This document shows positions 45,807 to 56,968 of a stretch of DNA of 64,000 bases, piece after piece. This DNA comes from Macrostomum hystrix (lineage: Eukaryota > Platyhelminthes > Macrostomidae): positions 2,362,001 through 2,426,000 of the forward strand of contig CATNEN010000029.1 of NCBI GenBank assembly GCA_950097015.1, written 5' to 3'. The stretch's first letter is position 1, and each line of letters opens with the position of its first letter. A program made the translations under genes and the position numbers. The notes under the pieces are model-generated. The model had not been told where the DNA came from. It did no database searches and saw nothing but the letters and a program-made list of their open reading frames with translations.

Positions 45807-45950
45807 ATGAATCCCGCCGACAAGAAAATAGATGCCGCCGCTGGTGCCAAGCAGCAGGACGCCAGGGCGCCGCCGGCCCAGGGCCAGCAGCACGACGCCA
45901 AGGCGCCGCCGGCCCAGGGCCAGCAGCCCAATCCTGCGCATAAGAAGTGA
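45807..45950 (+). CDS. Tiny disordered Lys/Gln/Ala protein, copy 3 (47 aa)
   Basis: Identical in predicted protein to copy 2. AATAAA lies at 46201-46206. Copies 2 and 3 are too similar to tell selection from recent duplication. Confidence 0.6.
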   Translation: MNPADKKIDAAAGAKQQDARAPPAQGQQHDAKAPPAQGQQPNPAHKK

Positions 45951-46443
45951 AGCTCCCGCGCCTGATCGGGATCTACTTTGCACTCGTGTAATTTTCAGCT
46001 ACTAATTAGTAGTATCTTACAAGTATTCGTATACTTGGCAACTATTGCCGAATTCTAAACAAATATTCTATATAAATCAGTCAAGCTAATCAGATAAGAT
46101 CATACAGAAAAGACTGAGTATTTCACTGAGGTGCTGATAATCTGTATTCAGTAATTTATTGTGCACCAGGTGATCTGACATTTCCAACGAGTAACCTCTC
46201 AAATAAACAATGTACAATATGTACCAAGTAGTTCACTAAGTGACTACATCTACTAAAATTTGTGAAGATAAATTCATGTTAGAAACTGAATTCTTTTTTG
46301 ACTATTCATATGTCAGTGTTTGCGGCAAATTAGTTAACAGGCAAATATGCATATGATACCTGCATATACCTGCATGAAAACTCAAACGGCAAAACTGCTT
46401 GACTTAAAAGCAAACAGAAAGCACGCCGTGCCATAGACAAAAT

Positions 46444-47759
46444 AATTGTCTGTAGATCTGATGCAAGAATATCTGTAGATCTGATGCAAGAATATCTGTA
46501 GATCTGATGGAAGATTATCTGTAGATCTGATGAAAGAATATCTGCAGATCTGATGGCAGAATCTCTGTAGATCTGATGCATGAATATCTGTAGATCTGAT
46601 GGTAGAATATCTGAAAAATTTTTGAAAGATTATCTTTAGATCTGATGCAAGAATATCTGTAGATCTGATGCAAGAATATCTGTAGATCTGATGGAAGATT
46701 ATCTGTAGATCTGATGAAAGAATATCTGCAGATCTGATGGCAGAATGTCTGTAGATCTGATGCATGAATATCTGTAGATCTGATGGTAGAATATCTGAAA
46801 ATTTTTTGAAAGATTGTCTGTAGATCTGATGCAAGAATATCTGTAGATCTGATGCAAGAATATCTGTAGATCTGATGGAAGATTATCTGTAGATCTGATG
46901 AAAGAATATCTGCAGATCTGATGGCAGAATGTCTGTAGATCTGATGCATGAATATCTGTAGATCTGGTGGCAGATTATCTGTAGATCTGATGAAAGATTG
47001 TCTGGAGATCTGATGCAATAATATCTGTAGATCTGAGGCAAGAATATCTGTAGATCTGGTGTAAGATTATATGTAGATCTGGTTGCAGATTATCTGTAGA
47101 TCTGGTGGCAGATTATCTGTAGATCTGATGAAAGATTGTCTGTAGATCTGATGCAATAATATCTGTAGATCTGAGGCAAGAATATCTGTAGATCTGATGC
47201 AAGATTGTCTGTAGATCTGATGCAAGAATATCTGTAGATCTCATAAAAGATTGTCTGTAGATCTGGTGCAAGAATATCTGTAGATCTGGTGGCAGATTAT
47301 CTGTAGATCTGATGAAAGATCGTCTGTAGATCTGAGGCAAGAATAACTGTAGATCTCATAAAAGATTGTCTGTAGATCTGATGCAAGAATATCTGTAGAT
47401 CTGATGCAAGAATATCTGTAGATCTGATGCAAGAATATCTGTAGATCTGGTGGCAGATTGTCTGTAGATCTGATGCAATAATATCTGTAGATCTGAGGCA
47501 AGAATATCTGTAGATCTGATGCAATAATATCTGTAGATCTGATGTAAGATTATATGTAAATCTGATGAAAATAGATGTATAGATCTGGTGGCAGATTATC
47601 TGTAGATCTGATGAAAGATTGTCTGTAGATCTGAGGCAAGAATATCTGTAGATCTGATGTATGAATATCTGTAGATCTGATGGTAGAATATCTGAAAATT
47701 TGATGAAAGATTGTCTGTAGATCTGATGAAAGATTGTCTGTAGATGTGATGAAATATAC
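46444..47759. repeat. 23-bp minisatellite block of tandem unit 3
   Basis: Nearly identical to the block of unit 2. Confidence 0.93.
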
Positions 47760-47846
47760 CCATTGGGTTTGATTGTCCCAAGTCTTGCAGCTTATAATTT
47801 TTATTGAAAACAAGATAAAGCAAGAAATATAAAATATAAATTAAAA

Positions 47847-48024
47847 ATGAAGCCGTATTTTGTTATTCAGAATGCTGCATGGATCATGAACTCATTCTGT
47901 TCTATTTCAGACAGTTTCGGCATAGGAAACAGGCTGACGAATAACAAAAAGTTGCCCGAGGTCATTCCGTCCACAAAAACACCAGTGCAATCCAGCCCAG
48001 TCAAAATGACTATAAATATGCGCC
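47847..48024 (+). repeat. Truncated fourth copy of the tandem unit
   Basis: It contains only the upstream block and the TATA box (48011-48018). It breaks just after AATATGCGCC, where a different 14-bp minisatellite begins. The tiny gene is absent. Confidence 0.92.
48011..48018 (+). promoter_or_regulatory. Orphan TATA box of the truncated copy 4
   Basis: The TATAAATA is kept but the downstream gene is replaced by a 14-bp repeat array. If active, this promoter would drive transcription into the array. Confidence 0.45.
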
Positions 48025-48380
48025 TTCTGATGAATGCCTTTTGATGAATGTCTTCTGATGAATGTCTTTTGATGAATGTCTTCTGATGAATGTCTTTTGA
48101 TGAATGTCTTCTGATGAATGTCTTTTGATGAATGTCTTCTGATGAATGTCTTCTGATGAATGTCTTCTGATGAATGTCTTTTGATGAATGTCTTCTGATG
48201 AATGTCTTCTGATGAATGCCTTTTGATGAATATCTTCTGATGAATGTCTTCTGATGAATGCCTTTTGATGAATGTCTTCTGATGAATGTCTTCTGATGAA
48301 TGCCTTTTGATGAATGTCTTCTGATGAATGCCGTTTGATGAATGTCTTCTGATGAATGCCTTTTGATGAATGTCTTCTGT
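48024..48380. repeat. 14-bp minisatellite replacing the tiny gene of copy 4
   Basis: Units CTTCTGATGAATGT and CTTTTGATGAATGT alternate, giving a 28-bp dimer in many places; variants include ATGCC and ATATC. It begins exactly at the truncation point of the fourth tandem unit. Confidence 0.93.
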
Positions 48381-48479
48381 TTATCATAATTCGGGATAAA
48401 ATATAATGTGAAGGTACAACGTCAATGCTATCAGGGATACTTAGATTCGTTGACTACCGTTACTTATACGTATATTGTT

Positions 48480-48760
48480 ACGGAATTAACACTTTATCAA
48501 TACCACCCACTGTTTCTGAACAGTAGAAAGTCCATGGGGTGTTTCAAAAACCCACCTTTTTGTATCTCCTGAAATGTTCAAACAGTCGCCATGAAAATCC
48601 AGAAAATGGGCAAAAAACTTCCGTTCTATTATATGAAACAACTTCCAGAATGACAAAGCGTCGGCATTGTCAATATATTCAATGATTCTTGTCGGGGTAT
48701 CAGGAGACAATAACCAACCAATAGAAACATAACTTTTCTGTTCACAACAATGTCATCATG
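48480..48760 (-). mobile_element. Dispersed element fragment, homologous to the window's right end
   Basis: On the minus strand, ATTCTGGAAGTTGTTTCAT and what follows match the plus strand at 63850 to 63990, with shared blocks such as ATTTTCATGG. A 74-codon open frame (48710-48486) covers it. The match extends to protein level (IDNADALSFWK against VDDADVFMILE), pointing to a once-coding dispersed element of unknown class. Confidence 0.5.
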
Positions 48761-48769
48761 TAATCAAGT

Positions 48770-49560
48770 CGGCTATTATTGGTGGCTATATATTGCATTG
48801 ATTATTTTGTTTTTATATGATTGAAGCAATACGGACTCGCCATTGAGATTTTTTACAGATCATTGTTAGTCGTCCTTGTCAGCAGAGACTTTGAAAAATG
48901 GTAGAATATCTCAACTAATATTCTGAGGTTGGATAGCTTGGAAAGCAAATTCATCGTACAGGACAGAAAATGTCGATCTATATTGTGGACTTTCATAAAA
49001 CTCGGTCATTTGGTTTGGGAGCTATCGTGAACTAGGGCTAGGCAGTGGTTATTGAATTCCCCGTGGTATTTTTCTCCAGGGAGGGATAGCGTATTTCTAC
49101 AGTTAAAGAATCCCACAGCATATTTTTACTGTACTGGTCCGATTGGTCCCATTCAGACCATTATCATTAAACAGTACATGCGAAACTTTTCCACCTCTCA
49201 ACGCCGGAACATGCCACGTGCCTCAAGTAATTACTATCTGAGAATTCACGTGTTTACAAACTTCTGTTGAATTTATCGCTAATAAGATAGTCAGTCAAGG
49301 TGCAAAAACCGGATTAAACCGGTTATTATGTCAGGCTTGGCGTTAGTTGGACATGATGTCCATATTAAGACATTAGCATTGCTGAACATGGACGGTGTAG
49401 AGGGTAGGGTAAGAAATATATGAATAGGCTTGAAGCCCAAATGTACTCACACATGTACTCACACCGTTTTGACAGCCAATTAGAATCAGCCTCTCCTGAT
49501 GAAATTCTGGGCTAGTCTTCTGACTGATCTAAAAACCACAAACCACCCACCCCCCAGGTG
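48770..49560. other. Unassigned AT-rich sequence upstream of the Kazal gene
   Basis: No gene was found. TTTATTTAAACTA near 49572 may serve as a TATA-like element for the Kazal gene downstream. Confidence 0.35.
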
Positions 49561-49639
49561 CTTGATCTCACTTTATTTAAACTACGTCCCCAGCTCTCTA
49601 AATTAACCATTCCAGAACAGTTGAACCGTCTCGAAAGAA

Positions 49640-50242
49640 ATGCAGATCGCCATATCACTGTCGGTAGTACTTCTTGCAGCTGCTGTCAGCCACCTCGCAG
49701 AAGGCGCCGCGATATACGATTGCAGCCAATGCCAGTACTGGGGTAACACTGTCGTGTGCGCCTATAGTAATGGTCAGAGTTACGCCAACGAATGTTACGC
49801 ACACTGTAACGGCGCATCGCCTCCTTACATAAACGGCTACTGCAACAGTGTAGCGACAGCGATCAACTCTAGAAGTGGCTCTTTCAATCCAGTCTATAAT
49901 AATTTAAACAGTAACTATATCGCAAGGAGTGGCTATCCATACAATACGAGGAACAACATTCTCTACAACAATCGGAATGCCCTTTGGTATCCGTACAATA
50001 ACTTCAACCGCTTCAATAACTTCAATAACTTCAACCGGTTCAACAACTTTAATCGCTTCAATCGCTTCTATCGCTTTAATGGCATTCCTAACATTGGCAA
50101 CGCTGGTAGTTGCAACTGCAACAACATGTACTCGCCTGTGTGCGCCAGAATTGGAAACAGTAATGTGCGCAACTCATATCTGAATCAGTGCTTGGCTGCT
50201 TGCTTTGGCGCTTCCATAGTTAACAATGGCCTCTGCACGTGA
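49640..50242 (+). CDS. Secreted protein with two Kazal-like domains
   Basis: This is a single-exon 200-aa frame. Residues 1 to about 22 (MQIAISLSVVLLAAAVSHLAEG) form a signal peptide. A first Kazal-like domain follows (about 28-68) with CSQCQYWGNTVVCAYSNG, ECYAHC and a final C. The middle (about 75-150) is rich in Asn, Phe, Arg and Tyr with NNFNRF repeats. A second Kazal-like domain ends the protein (CNCNN...PVCARIG...QCLAACFG...GLC). Each domain has six cysteines in Kazal order. Kazal domains usually inhibit serine proteases or act as follistatin-like modules; the sticky Asn/Phe/Arg linker would suit a structural secretion such as mucus, eggshell or adhesive, which is my inference. A polyadenylation signal (AATAAA) lies near 50566. 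Confidence 0.82.
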   Translation: MQIAISLSVVLLAAAVSHLAEGAAIYDCSQCQYWGNTVVCAYSNGQSYANECYAHCNGASPPYINGYCNSVATAINSRSGSFNPVYNNLNSNYIARSGYPYNTRNNILYNNRNALWYPYNNFNRFNNFNNFNRFNNFNRFNRFYRFNGIPNIGNAGSCNCNNMYSPVCARIGNSNVRNSYLNQCLAACFGASIVNNGLCT

Positions 50243-50565
50243 ACTGCCATCGCAAGGTTTGCTTAGAATATCTTTTGGTATTACTATTAGTATTATGATA
50301 AGTAGCGAGGCGCAGTTGTATTAACTGGAATATTTGCTAGCGAAGCGTTTGTTTTACCAGGGCTAGTTTTTTTAGTTTTTGAAATCTGCAAATTTGAAAT
50401 CTGATACTGTTTTATTTTTAACTAATTTCTGTTGTCCATTATCGATTTGTGCGTGGTCAACATTCCATTTTGCCTATTTACTTATGGTTTTATATTGCAA
50501 TTACATCTGTGCACTTCAAATATTTACCAATAATGCCAATAGTTTTAATTAACAAATATGAGTCA

Positions 50566-50571
50566 ATAAAA
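50566..50571 (+). terminator. Polyadenylation signal of the Kazal gene
   Basis: AATAAA about 325 bases after the stop codon, followed by a T-rich stretch. Confidence 0.6.
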
Positions 50572-50599
50572 TATTGTTCGGTTTCTTACGAGTGACGAA

Positions 50600-51009
50600 A
50601 TTATCACATCAAGTTGTTTATTTAACAATTTTTCTTATATATATTTTAAGCTTCGCCGTCCTTAAACAAGCTGCAGTAGATTTAAGTCAACTTTAAGACT
50701 TAAGACCTAAAGACTTAAATGAGGCTTCAGCTTAAACTAAAGCATAAAATTTGAAAACTCGCGAATGTCTTTAAGAATCAAGAAGTGCCTGTGTTAATGT
50801 CATAATGCCTAGCATTTTAACGATCATTGTCTGTAGTTTTCTATGCAAGACAATGCATTTGCTGCATTCTTTTAAGATAATATTTAACGTTTTCTTTTTG
50901 CAAAGACGCATGGCATAAGTTTAACACACGTAGTTAAACGAGCAGTGGGCAATCCAATACAAACATGTAGAAAAGCAAGCAGTCACGTCGAAGAACATCG
51001 TCAGTTCTT
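50600..51009. other. AT-rich spacer before the Crypton-like region
   Basis: It contains short repeats of AAGACTTAA near 50690 and no gene. At 51004-51017 is the perfect palindrome GTTCTTCGAAGAAC at the edge of the inverted recombinase fragment. Confidence 0.35.
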
Positions 51010-51301
51010 CGAAGAACATTCGAAGAAGAAGTCGATTATATTGGCGCCTCCATCAACGTGTATTCGCATGCGCTTCTCTGGACACGATGAGTTGCTCCGA
51101 CTCAGTTGCCACACGCAGCTGGCAAGCAGTTGCTGAGGTACTAGGCCCCAAAGTAGCCGATTCAGTGGCTCCAGGATTTATGTCAACATTGACGGTTTGA
51201 ACACATAGAGCAGACTTGTAGAGACTTCGATCGCGTCGTTTGTGTAAATATCGCCTCACTGCAGATTCGGTCTTGTGACCAGTCCCCAGCATGATAAGAT
51301 T
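51010..51301 (-). pseudogene. 3' fragment of a second Crypton-like tyrosine recombinase
   Basis: On the minus strand it reads LGTGHKTESAVRRYLHKRRD and continues; after a frameshift it ends KRMRIHV...NIIDFFFE. Both ends match the C-terminus of the plus-strand copy at 52730 to 53027. It contains the recombinase GH motif and the RRY with the nucleophilic tyrosine. The upstream two-thirds of the gene is missing. It lies 5' of, and opposite to, the larger copy. Confidence 0.75.
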
Positions 51302-51526
51302 TGCGCCGGTAGCGCCGGTAGGCGCGAGCAAATAACAATCGTTGTCACGCACTGGGCCGCTGTTTTATTTCATTGTATCGCTATTGGACGATCAAATCGT
51401 ATGAACTGTCTGTGGCATAGAAAAGTGAGACGCTCGTAGCAGGGGGTGTGAAGAAAACTTGAAGAAAACTTTGATGTCTATGGTAGAGTGTATTCATACC
51501 CTTCTGTTTTGTACTAAGGACGAAAG

Positions 51527-53027
51527 TTGATTGAGGCAAGCAGGGGAGAAGAGCACATGCTTAGACTAGTGAGAAATATTAACAAACCTGGAAGCCTAGA
51601 CATGGATGCTAGAAGTATCCATCTTCTAAATTTTAATAATCTTCCTGTCGATAGCTTAAATGCTTTGTCCCAGTCCGAGTTGGATCTCGTAGCCGAACTG
51701 TCGCGCAACGACTGCCGTCGTGACGAGCTAGTGGCCCAGTTCTTGTTGTTTTGTGAGAACTCCATCGGTGACAAAGCGAACTCATCCGATCTGCCTGTTG
51801 ATATTCGTGAACAACTTACCAGCATCGATGAAGCTGGGACGGAAAGTCTACCTCAAAGCAGTCGGAAACAGATGGAGGATCATGGGCGCAAGTTTGTCGA
51901 ATTTCTGGAGGGTCGCGGTCTGAACTCCGATTTGGCGAAAGTGAATGACAACACCCTGAATCAGTATCTACGATTATTCTACTTCCAGTTGAAAACAAAG
52001 AGCGGTGAGAGATTCACCATCGTCGTTAGTCTGCATCCGAGCCGCTATCCAGCGATATTTGAATATCATTGTGAAGAGACAGACAAATCTGGTTGCTACT
52101 GGGACCGTGTTTGATGGCTCAAACAGGATGCTCGAATTCAAGGTCCGTGAATTTATCAAGTCTGGCAAGACAGTTCAAAGCTACGATCCAATCGAGGAGG
52201 GAGACATAGTTAAATTGCGCAACTATTGAAGTACTTTGATCATAGTGACGGAGACCGACTCCAAGATGAATTGCTATTCAATCTCATGTATCAGCTTGGA
52301 GAGCGTGGACGGGAGCACATGAAGACGTTTCTCAATCGGAACTTTTTGGTGCGAGGTGTCGACTCGGATGGACAGCAGTATGCCTGTTTGCCGACGCTAC
52401 CATCGAAGAATCGATTAGCAACACTGGACGCTGGTCAGGTCGCCGATTTGAAGCACGCTAGAATATATGATCTTGAGCTGCTAGAACTGTACGACCGTCC
52501 TATGAAGAGCAACATTGGGAAGAAGTTTATCTTCTCTGATAAGGCACACCGTGGTCTGCGTTATTTACAAGAGTTCATGAAGAACCTATCCGAGAAGGCT
52601 AAGCTAAGCAAGCCTTATACCAACCACTGCATTAGGTGAGTATATATTTGTGTTACGAAGAAAAAGTAAAAGCATGATTGTTTGTTCACCTTTCTGAACA
52701 AGATACCATTGCATTTTTAGAGTCACGAGCATTTGCAACTTGGAAAGCGAAGGGCATGCTGTCCATGACATCATGCTTGTGACGAGTCACTAGTTGGAGG
52801 CGACCGTTCGGCGATATCTGCATAAGAGGCGTGATCGCAGTTTGCACAAGTCCTCTGTGAACGTGCATACCGCCATGAAGAAGTCTTTGGATTGTATGGA
52901 TCGTACTGAGGCTGCGCCATCCATTAGTGGAGATGAGGAGTTTCATCGGGTCCAAGGCCCACCAGAGAAAAAAATGCGGATCGAAGTGAACAGCAGTTCG
53001 AACATCATTGATTTCTTTTTTGAATAG
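51527..53027 (+). pseudogene. Crypton-like tyrosine recombinase (DUF3504-type), broken
   Basis: Three overlapping frames together give a Crypton/DUF3504 protein: an N-terminal part with NTLNQYLRLFYFQLK, then PSSLVCIRAAIQRYL, then LGERGREHMKTFL, and YTNHCIR, whose Arg is a likely catalytic residue. A GT-AG intron of 85 nt (52636-52720) restores R-VTSICNLESEGHAVHD, and the frame continues to LVTSH, RRYLHK (nucleophilic Tyr) and the end NIIDFFFE. Frameshifts occur near 52005 and 52226. A TAG at the residue after LVTSH replaces the Lys present in the inverted fragment. Cryptons move by tyrosine recombination of a circular intermediate, and some family members were domesticated in animals (the ZMYM2/QRICH1 type). 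The lesions argue that this copy is dead. Confidence 0.78.
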
Positions 53028-53034
53028 CTTTAAT

Positions 53035-54290
53035 GACTGCATTAACTGAAATTTAACTTTTGTTGGTGTTCGTTTGAGGCATTCATCACATAGGTTTCGT
53101 CTATGTTCGTTCTTGTTACTTCTTTCAAATAAATTGAACATTCGTCTAGGTTCAATGCCGAATGGGAATCAAAAAATGGCTTCCAAAGCGCGAAAAGAAA
53201 CAAAAATTGGCCATTGACAATTCGTGGCTTCGAGCCCAGCCCGCTGCTTTCAAGTACACACTAAGAATAAACAAACAAGCAAGGACTTCAAAACAACACA
53301 TAATAACTTTTTAACGCTTTCTAAATCACTTGCAAACAAATAGTTAATAGTCAGCAATTAGAGGATATACAAGCGTAGAATGTGATGAATTCACCTTGAC
53401 CTGACACTCTAAAATGTCGTAAATCAGCAAATATTTTTCTAGGCTGTCCGTAAATAAAACTATTAGATAGGGCGGCATGGGCGTACTGAGATGATTAAAG
53501 AGGTCATCACGTCGCATTGCGTGTTAACCCATATCTAATAAACCAACAAAGCATGGGCAAATAAAACTCTAAGTTGATCGTCACACTTTTATTTGCTATG
53601 CTACATTCTAATCAACTTTCTTGCAGAGAGACACAGGTAATTGTCTGTCCATTCGCGCACCGAAGTTGAACATTAGGATTCAATATTTAATTATTTTGAT
53701 TTTAAATATTAGAATAGTGGAATCAAAGCTAGACTTTTTTATAGATGTCTTCTATGAATTTTATAGCTTTTAAAGCTGCCTGTATGTAATTGATGTAATA
53801 GCGACAGTTTAGGGGGGAATGTTTTTGTCCAATTATTTAATCATCCAAATAATTCACCTCCTCCCTTTCCCGATGACTTACCATTTTTCCCGTGACCTTG
53901 AACGCCAACCCCTCCTTCGGTCGTAGATCATTTATTTTTTGGGTTTTTTCTCCTGTCGAATTCACCCACCTACCTCCATTTCTTTGATTTATGAGTTTCC
54001 CCACCTGTCAGCTTCACCCACCTCCTTCTTTTCCATTGTTCTCCGCCCATAAGTCATCCCCACCTGTCTATGCGCACCCACCTTTCTCCAGTTCCCCTAT
54101 GTTTGCTATAGTAATAGATCAAAACCCTCTTTTTTAGTTTGTGATCTGCCCTGTCTCTATATTTTAAGTCATAAATCATCCCGAATTGTTAACTGTCATC
54201 TTTTTAGACCATAAATCATCCCATGCGCCCACCCACTCCTTTCCCAGCCAATAACCGTCCGACTGGCGGAGCACGTGATCCGGTTGTCTG
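53035..54290. other. Unassigned intergenic DNA
   Basis: AT-rich, with C-rich stretches (CCCACCT repeats, 53860 to 54260). No gene was identified. Confidence 0.3.
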
Positions 54291-54294
54291 TCAA

Positions 54295-54780
54295 GGTCGG
54301 GCTGATCACGCGATCACGGCGTGTGTGTGTGTGATAATGGTTCTATAAGAAGGTGGTGTGGCGGCATTTCGTACAGACCTTTGGATTCCTCAGGCCCCTC
54401 TTCGAGACTCGTTCTCACCGTTGGACACTTTCGGACCTTTTCTGTTTTCGTCCTTTGCGTTATTCGAGACTTCGACACCCTTCGTACCCTTCTGTTACCT
54501 CGGCGTTTGGTTTCTACCGTCTGAGTCTACTTGAGACTGCCTGATCGCTGAAGCTAGTGGTTGAGGCTTTGTCTCCCGCCTATTGGCCTGTGCACCTGAG
54601 GCCTACATCCTAACTCAGCGCGTCCCGTCGCCGCCACCTCCTCGTGCCCACCTCTCTGAGCCAAGGTCGCGCCGCCGCCTCTCCCGACTTGACAGCAGCC
54701 GCGTGCTCCGTCGCCGGATTGCTGAGTCGAACCTAACCTCCTTGCCTTTAATATATTGGGGATTGCCTTAAGTGCGCTGA
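54295..54780. other. GC-richer island of unknown role
   Basis: It starts with a GTGTGTGTGT run, is richer in CpG than its surroundings, and ends at GGGGATTGCCTTAAG. Short open frames (67, 63 and 62 codons) lack features. It could be a promoter, an untranslated exon or part of a retroelement. Confidence 0.25.
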
Positions 54781-55135
54781 CTTGTTAACTTACACTCTCC
54801 CTCATCTCTCTTAATCCCATTTTAACTTGTTATTTTTATGTCGCAATAATTATTAGAACTTAGGACTAAATTTAACTCAGTAAAGTAGGAGCAAAACGAA
54901 ATCTTAATCTAACATTTTGACTTATAAATATTCCTGTTTGCTTTTCATAGTATTTTCATTGTGGCAGTTTTCAGGCCTTATTTGTGATTTTCTACGCTAA
55001 CATTGAACATGGTCTCAAATGGTGTGATCAATTGTTATCAGTGTCAATATTTTTTTATTTATCTGCAAGTCTCTCTTTAAAAGACTCAATAACCAAATTT
55101 TAGTTCTCATTAAAAAAACTTGCTGACTCGGGTGC

Positions 55136-55396
55136 GAGTGACCCAATTAGGCCAGATGTGCAGCCGACAGCACAGTCGCAGCTTTTGCGCAGAGCATCTG
55201 AAGGCTGCGTACTGTAGTTCAGTCCATGGACTGGGGGGATGCCGCACCCACCCTGAATTACCCCAGCTAATGCTGGTACCCATTTAACAGCTGGGTAAAC
55301 TGAAGCAATGCAGAGTTAAGTGTCTTGCTAAGGGACACAATTGTTCCCGTGAAGTCTGGAATCGAACCCCCGACCTAACCACTAGGCTACAACACC
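55136..55396 (-). mobile_element. tRNA-derived SINE with deleted anticodon region
   Basis: On the minus strand it carries the A-box side (TAGCCTAGTGGTTAG) joined almost directly to GTCGGGGGTTCGATTCC, so the anticodon arm seen in the 1711 copy is missing. The body and the end CTGGCCTAATTGGGTC match the family. Confidence 0.8.
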
Positions 55397-55399
55397 TAC

Positions 55400-56950
55400 T
55401 CACTGTGGAGTGCAGTCAACTTAAAGCTGAGCAGAAGCACTTTAGATATTTCCTCCAGAAATAATAACTTCGTAATCTGAAATAGAAAATGTGTTTTGAA
55501 AATCATAAAAATGCATTCCCATACTATGTTTAATCGTCATAGCTTCTCCTTTTCAGTTATAATTATGTGTGCATTGAAAACAGCACTGATTATATTAGCT
55601 TAGTTTTGTTTTTCTCACGTCAACCCATTACGATTTAGGCTTTGCGGTTCCTTTGAAGCTAAAAAGCAGCAATATGCCAGAGCTTAGTCCAATATCAGCC
55701 ATTGTATTATTTGCCTCTTCCTGTCCAATGTGCCTTTGTAGAACAGTACAATTTGCCTTCCTGCCCTGCCCATGTCTATCGAATGCGCGATGATTAGAGG
55801 CAAGCATATTTTCCTACCTGTACGGCGTGACTTCTGTAATATGGCCCTTATAGAAATTCAGAATTTAGTGGCACAGCGAACCGTTTGACTTCCATAATGA
55901 GTTTTTTTTCACAAACAGTTTGCGATAATAGCTCGTATTACGCAGCAATTTTTCTTGCCGCTGCATTAAATCTGCTAGTTAATACATTAATGGCCTGTGG
56001 AAACAGTTATAATAAATAGGCAAGACGGCTATTGGTTTGTAGTTATTTTTCTGTGCAATCATTTCTCGTCGCTGAGGCCTAGTTGACACGGTCGCAACGT
56101 CATTTCGGTTTAATTCGGTTGTGGTCGGGCAGCTAACAAGAGCAGCATGTGAGGAGAGTGGTGCGAAAGCTTGGTTCCACCCTTTCCCTTAGTAAGCAGT
56201 GCGCCATAGTTCTCGGCATGTATTCGCTCGAAATGATCGAGCTTACAGAGCGCATCCACTCCCTTGCTATTCTCTCTCTCTCTCTCACTCGCTCAATTCT
56301 CCACGCATCGCCTAGTCTGAAGACGAGCTATGCGCGCACAATTCACACACAACAGCAAACCTGTCATGCCACGCACTCAGTGTACTAGATGCCATGGCCA
56401 CTCGCCATATGCAGTCCTACAGGCGCCCAGCCCCACCCCGACAGTGCCACATAAGTGCGCTATCGCATCCAACAAGTTTGGCCTAAATCTACAAATTAAG
56501 TCCAATGATTTAATGCCAGTGCAACTGAACTGAACAGAGATGACAAAGAGAGAGGCCTGTTAGCGACACCAGTCCCGCCCGCTAAGAGTTCTGAAACTCC
56601 CACAAGTCACTTGTCGTATCCTCACCTCCGGCAGGCGTGGGAATCTCTCCTGAAACCCCGGCCGCAGTCGGGTTTTGCGGGCGGTTGGCTGCGGGCGGAG
56701 TCAGGGGAGGGTAGGGAGGAGGGAGGGGAACCCTTAGCGTTTGAGCGCTAGGCTGCCTGGTGCTAAACTTACAGAGTTCTGGTTGGCTAGTGGATTCTCT
56801 CATTTTGCTTTAAATATGAGGGCCTAGTGGAAGAGAAGCCCTCTGTAAGAGCTAATAAACTAAATAAATGAGGAAAGGCTCAAAATTCAAGAATTAAATT
56901 TCTTTTTTGTTGAATTGGCCACTTTACGGAGTTTGGCTGGGTAGTGACGA
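55400..56950. other. Unassigned sequence upstream of the Gln-rich gene
   Basis: Holds a (TCTC) microsatellite near 56270 and a GC-rich stretch at 56580 to 56760 with a proline-rich 73-codon minus frame. No supported gene. Confidence 0.3.
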
Positions 56951-56968
56951 GTGAGAGCGAAGAAAACA

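Larger units (their letters stand above)
45535..47846 (+). repeat. 2,312-bp tandem unit, copy 3
   Basis: Differs from copy 2 at only a few bases that I could find, for example CTGAAAAATTTTTGAAAG at about 46612 against CTGAAAATTTTTTGAAAG. This indicates a very recent duplication or ongoing homogenisation. Confidence 0.95.
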
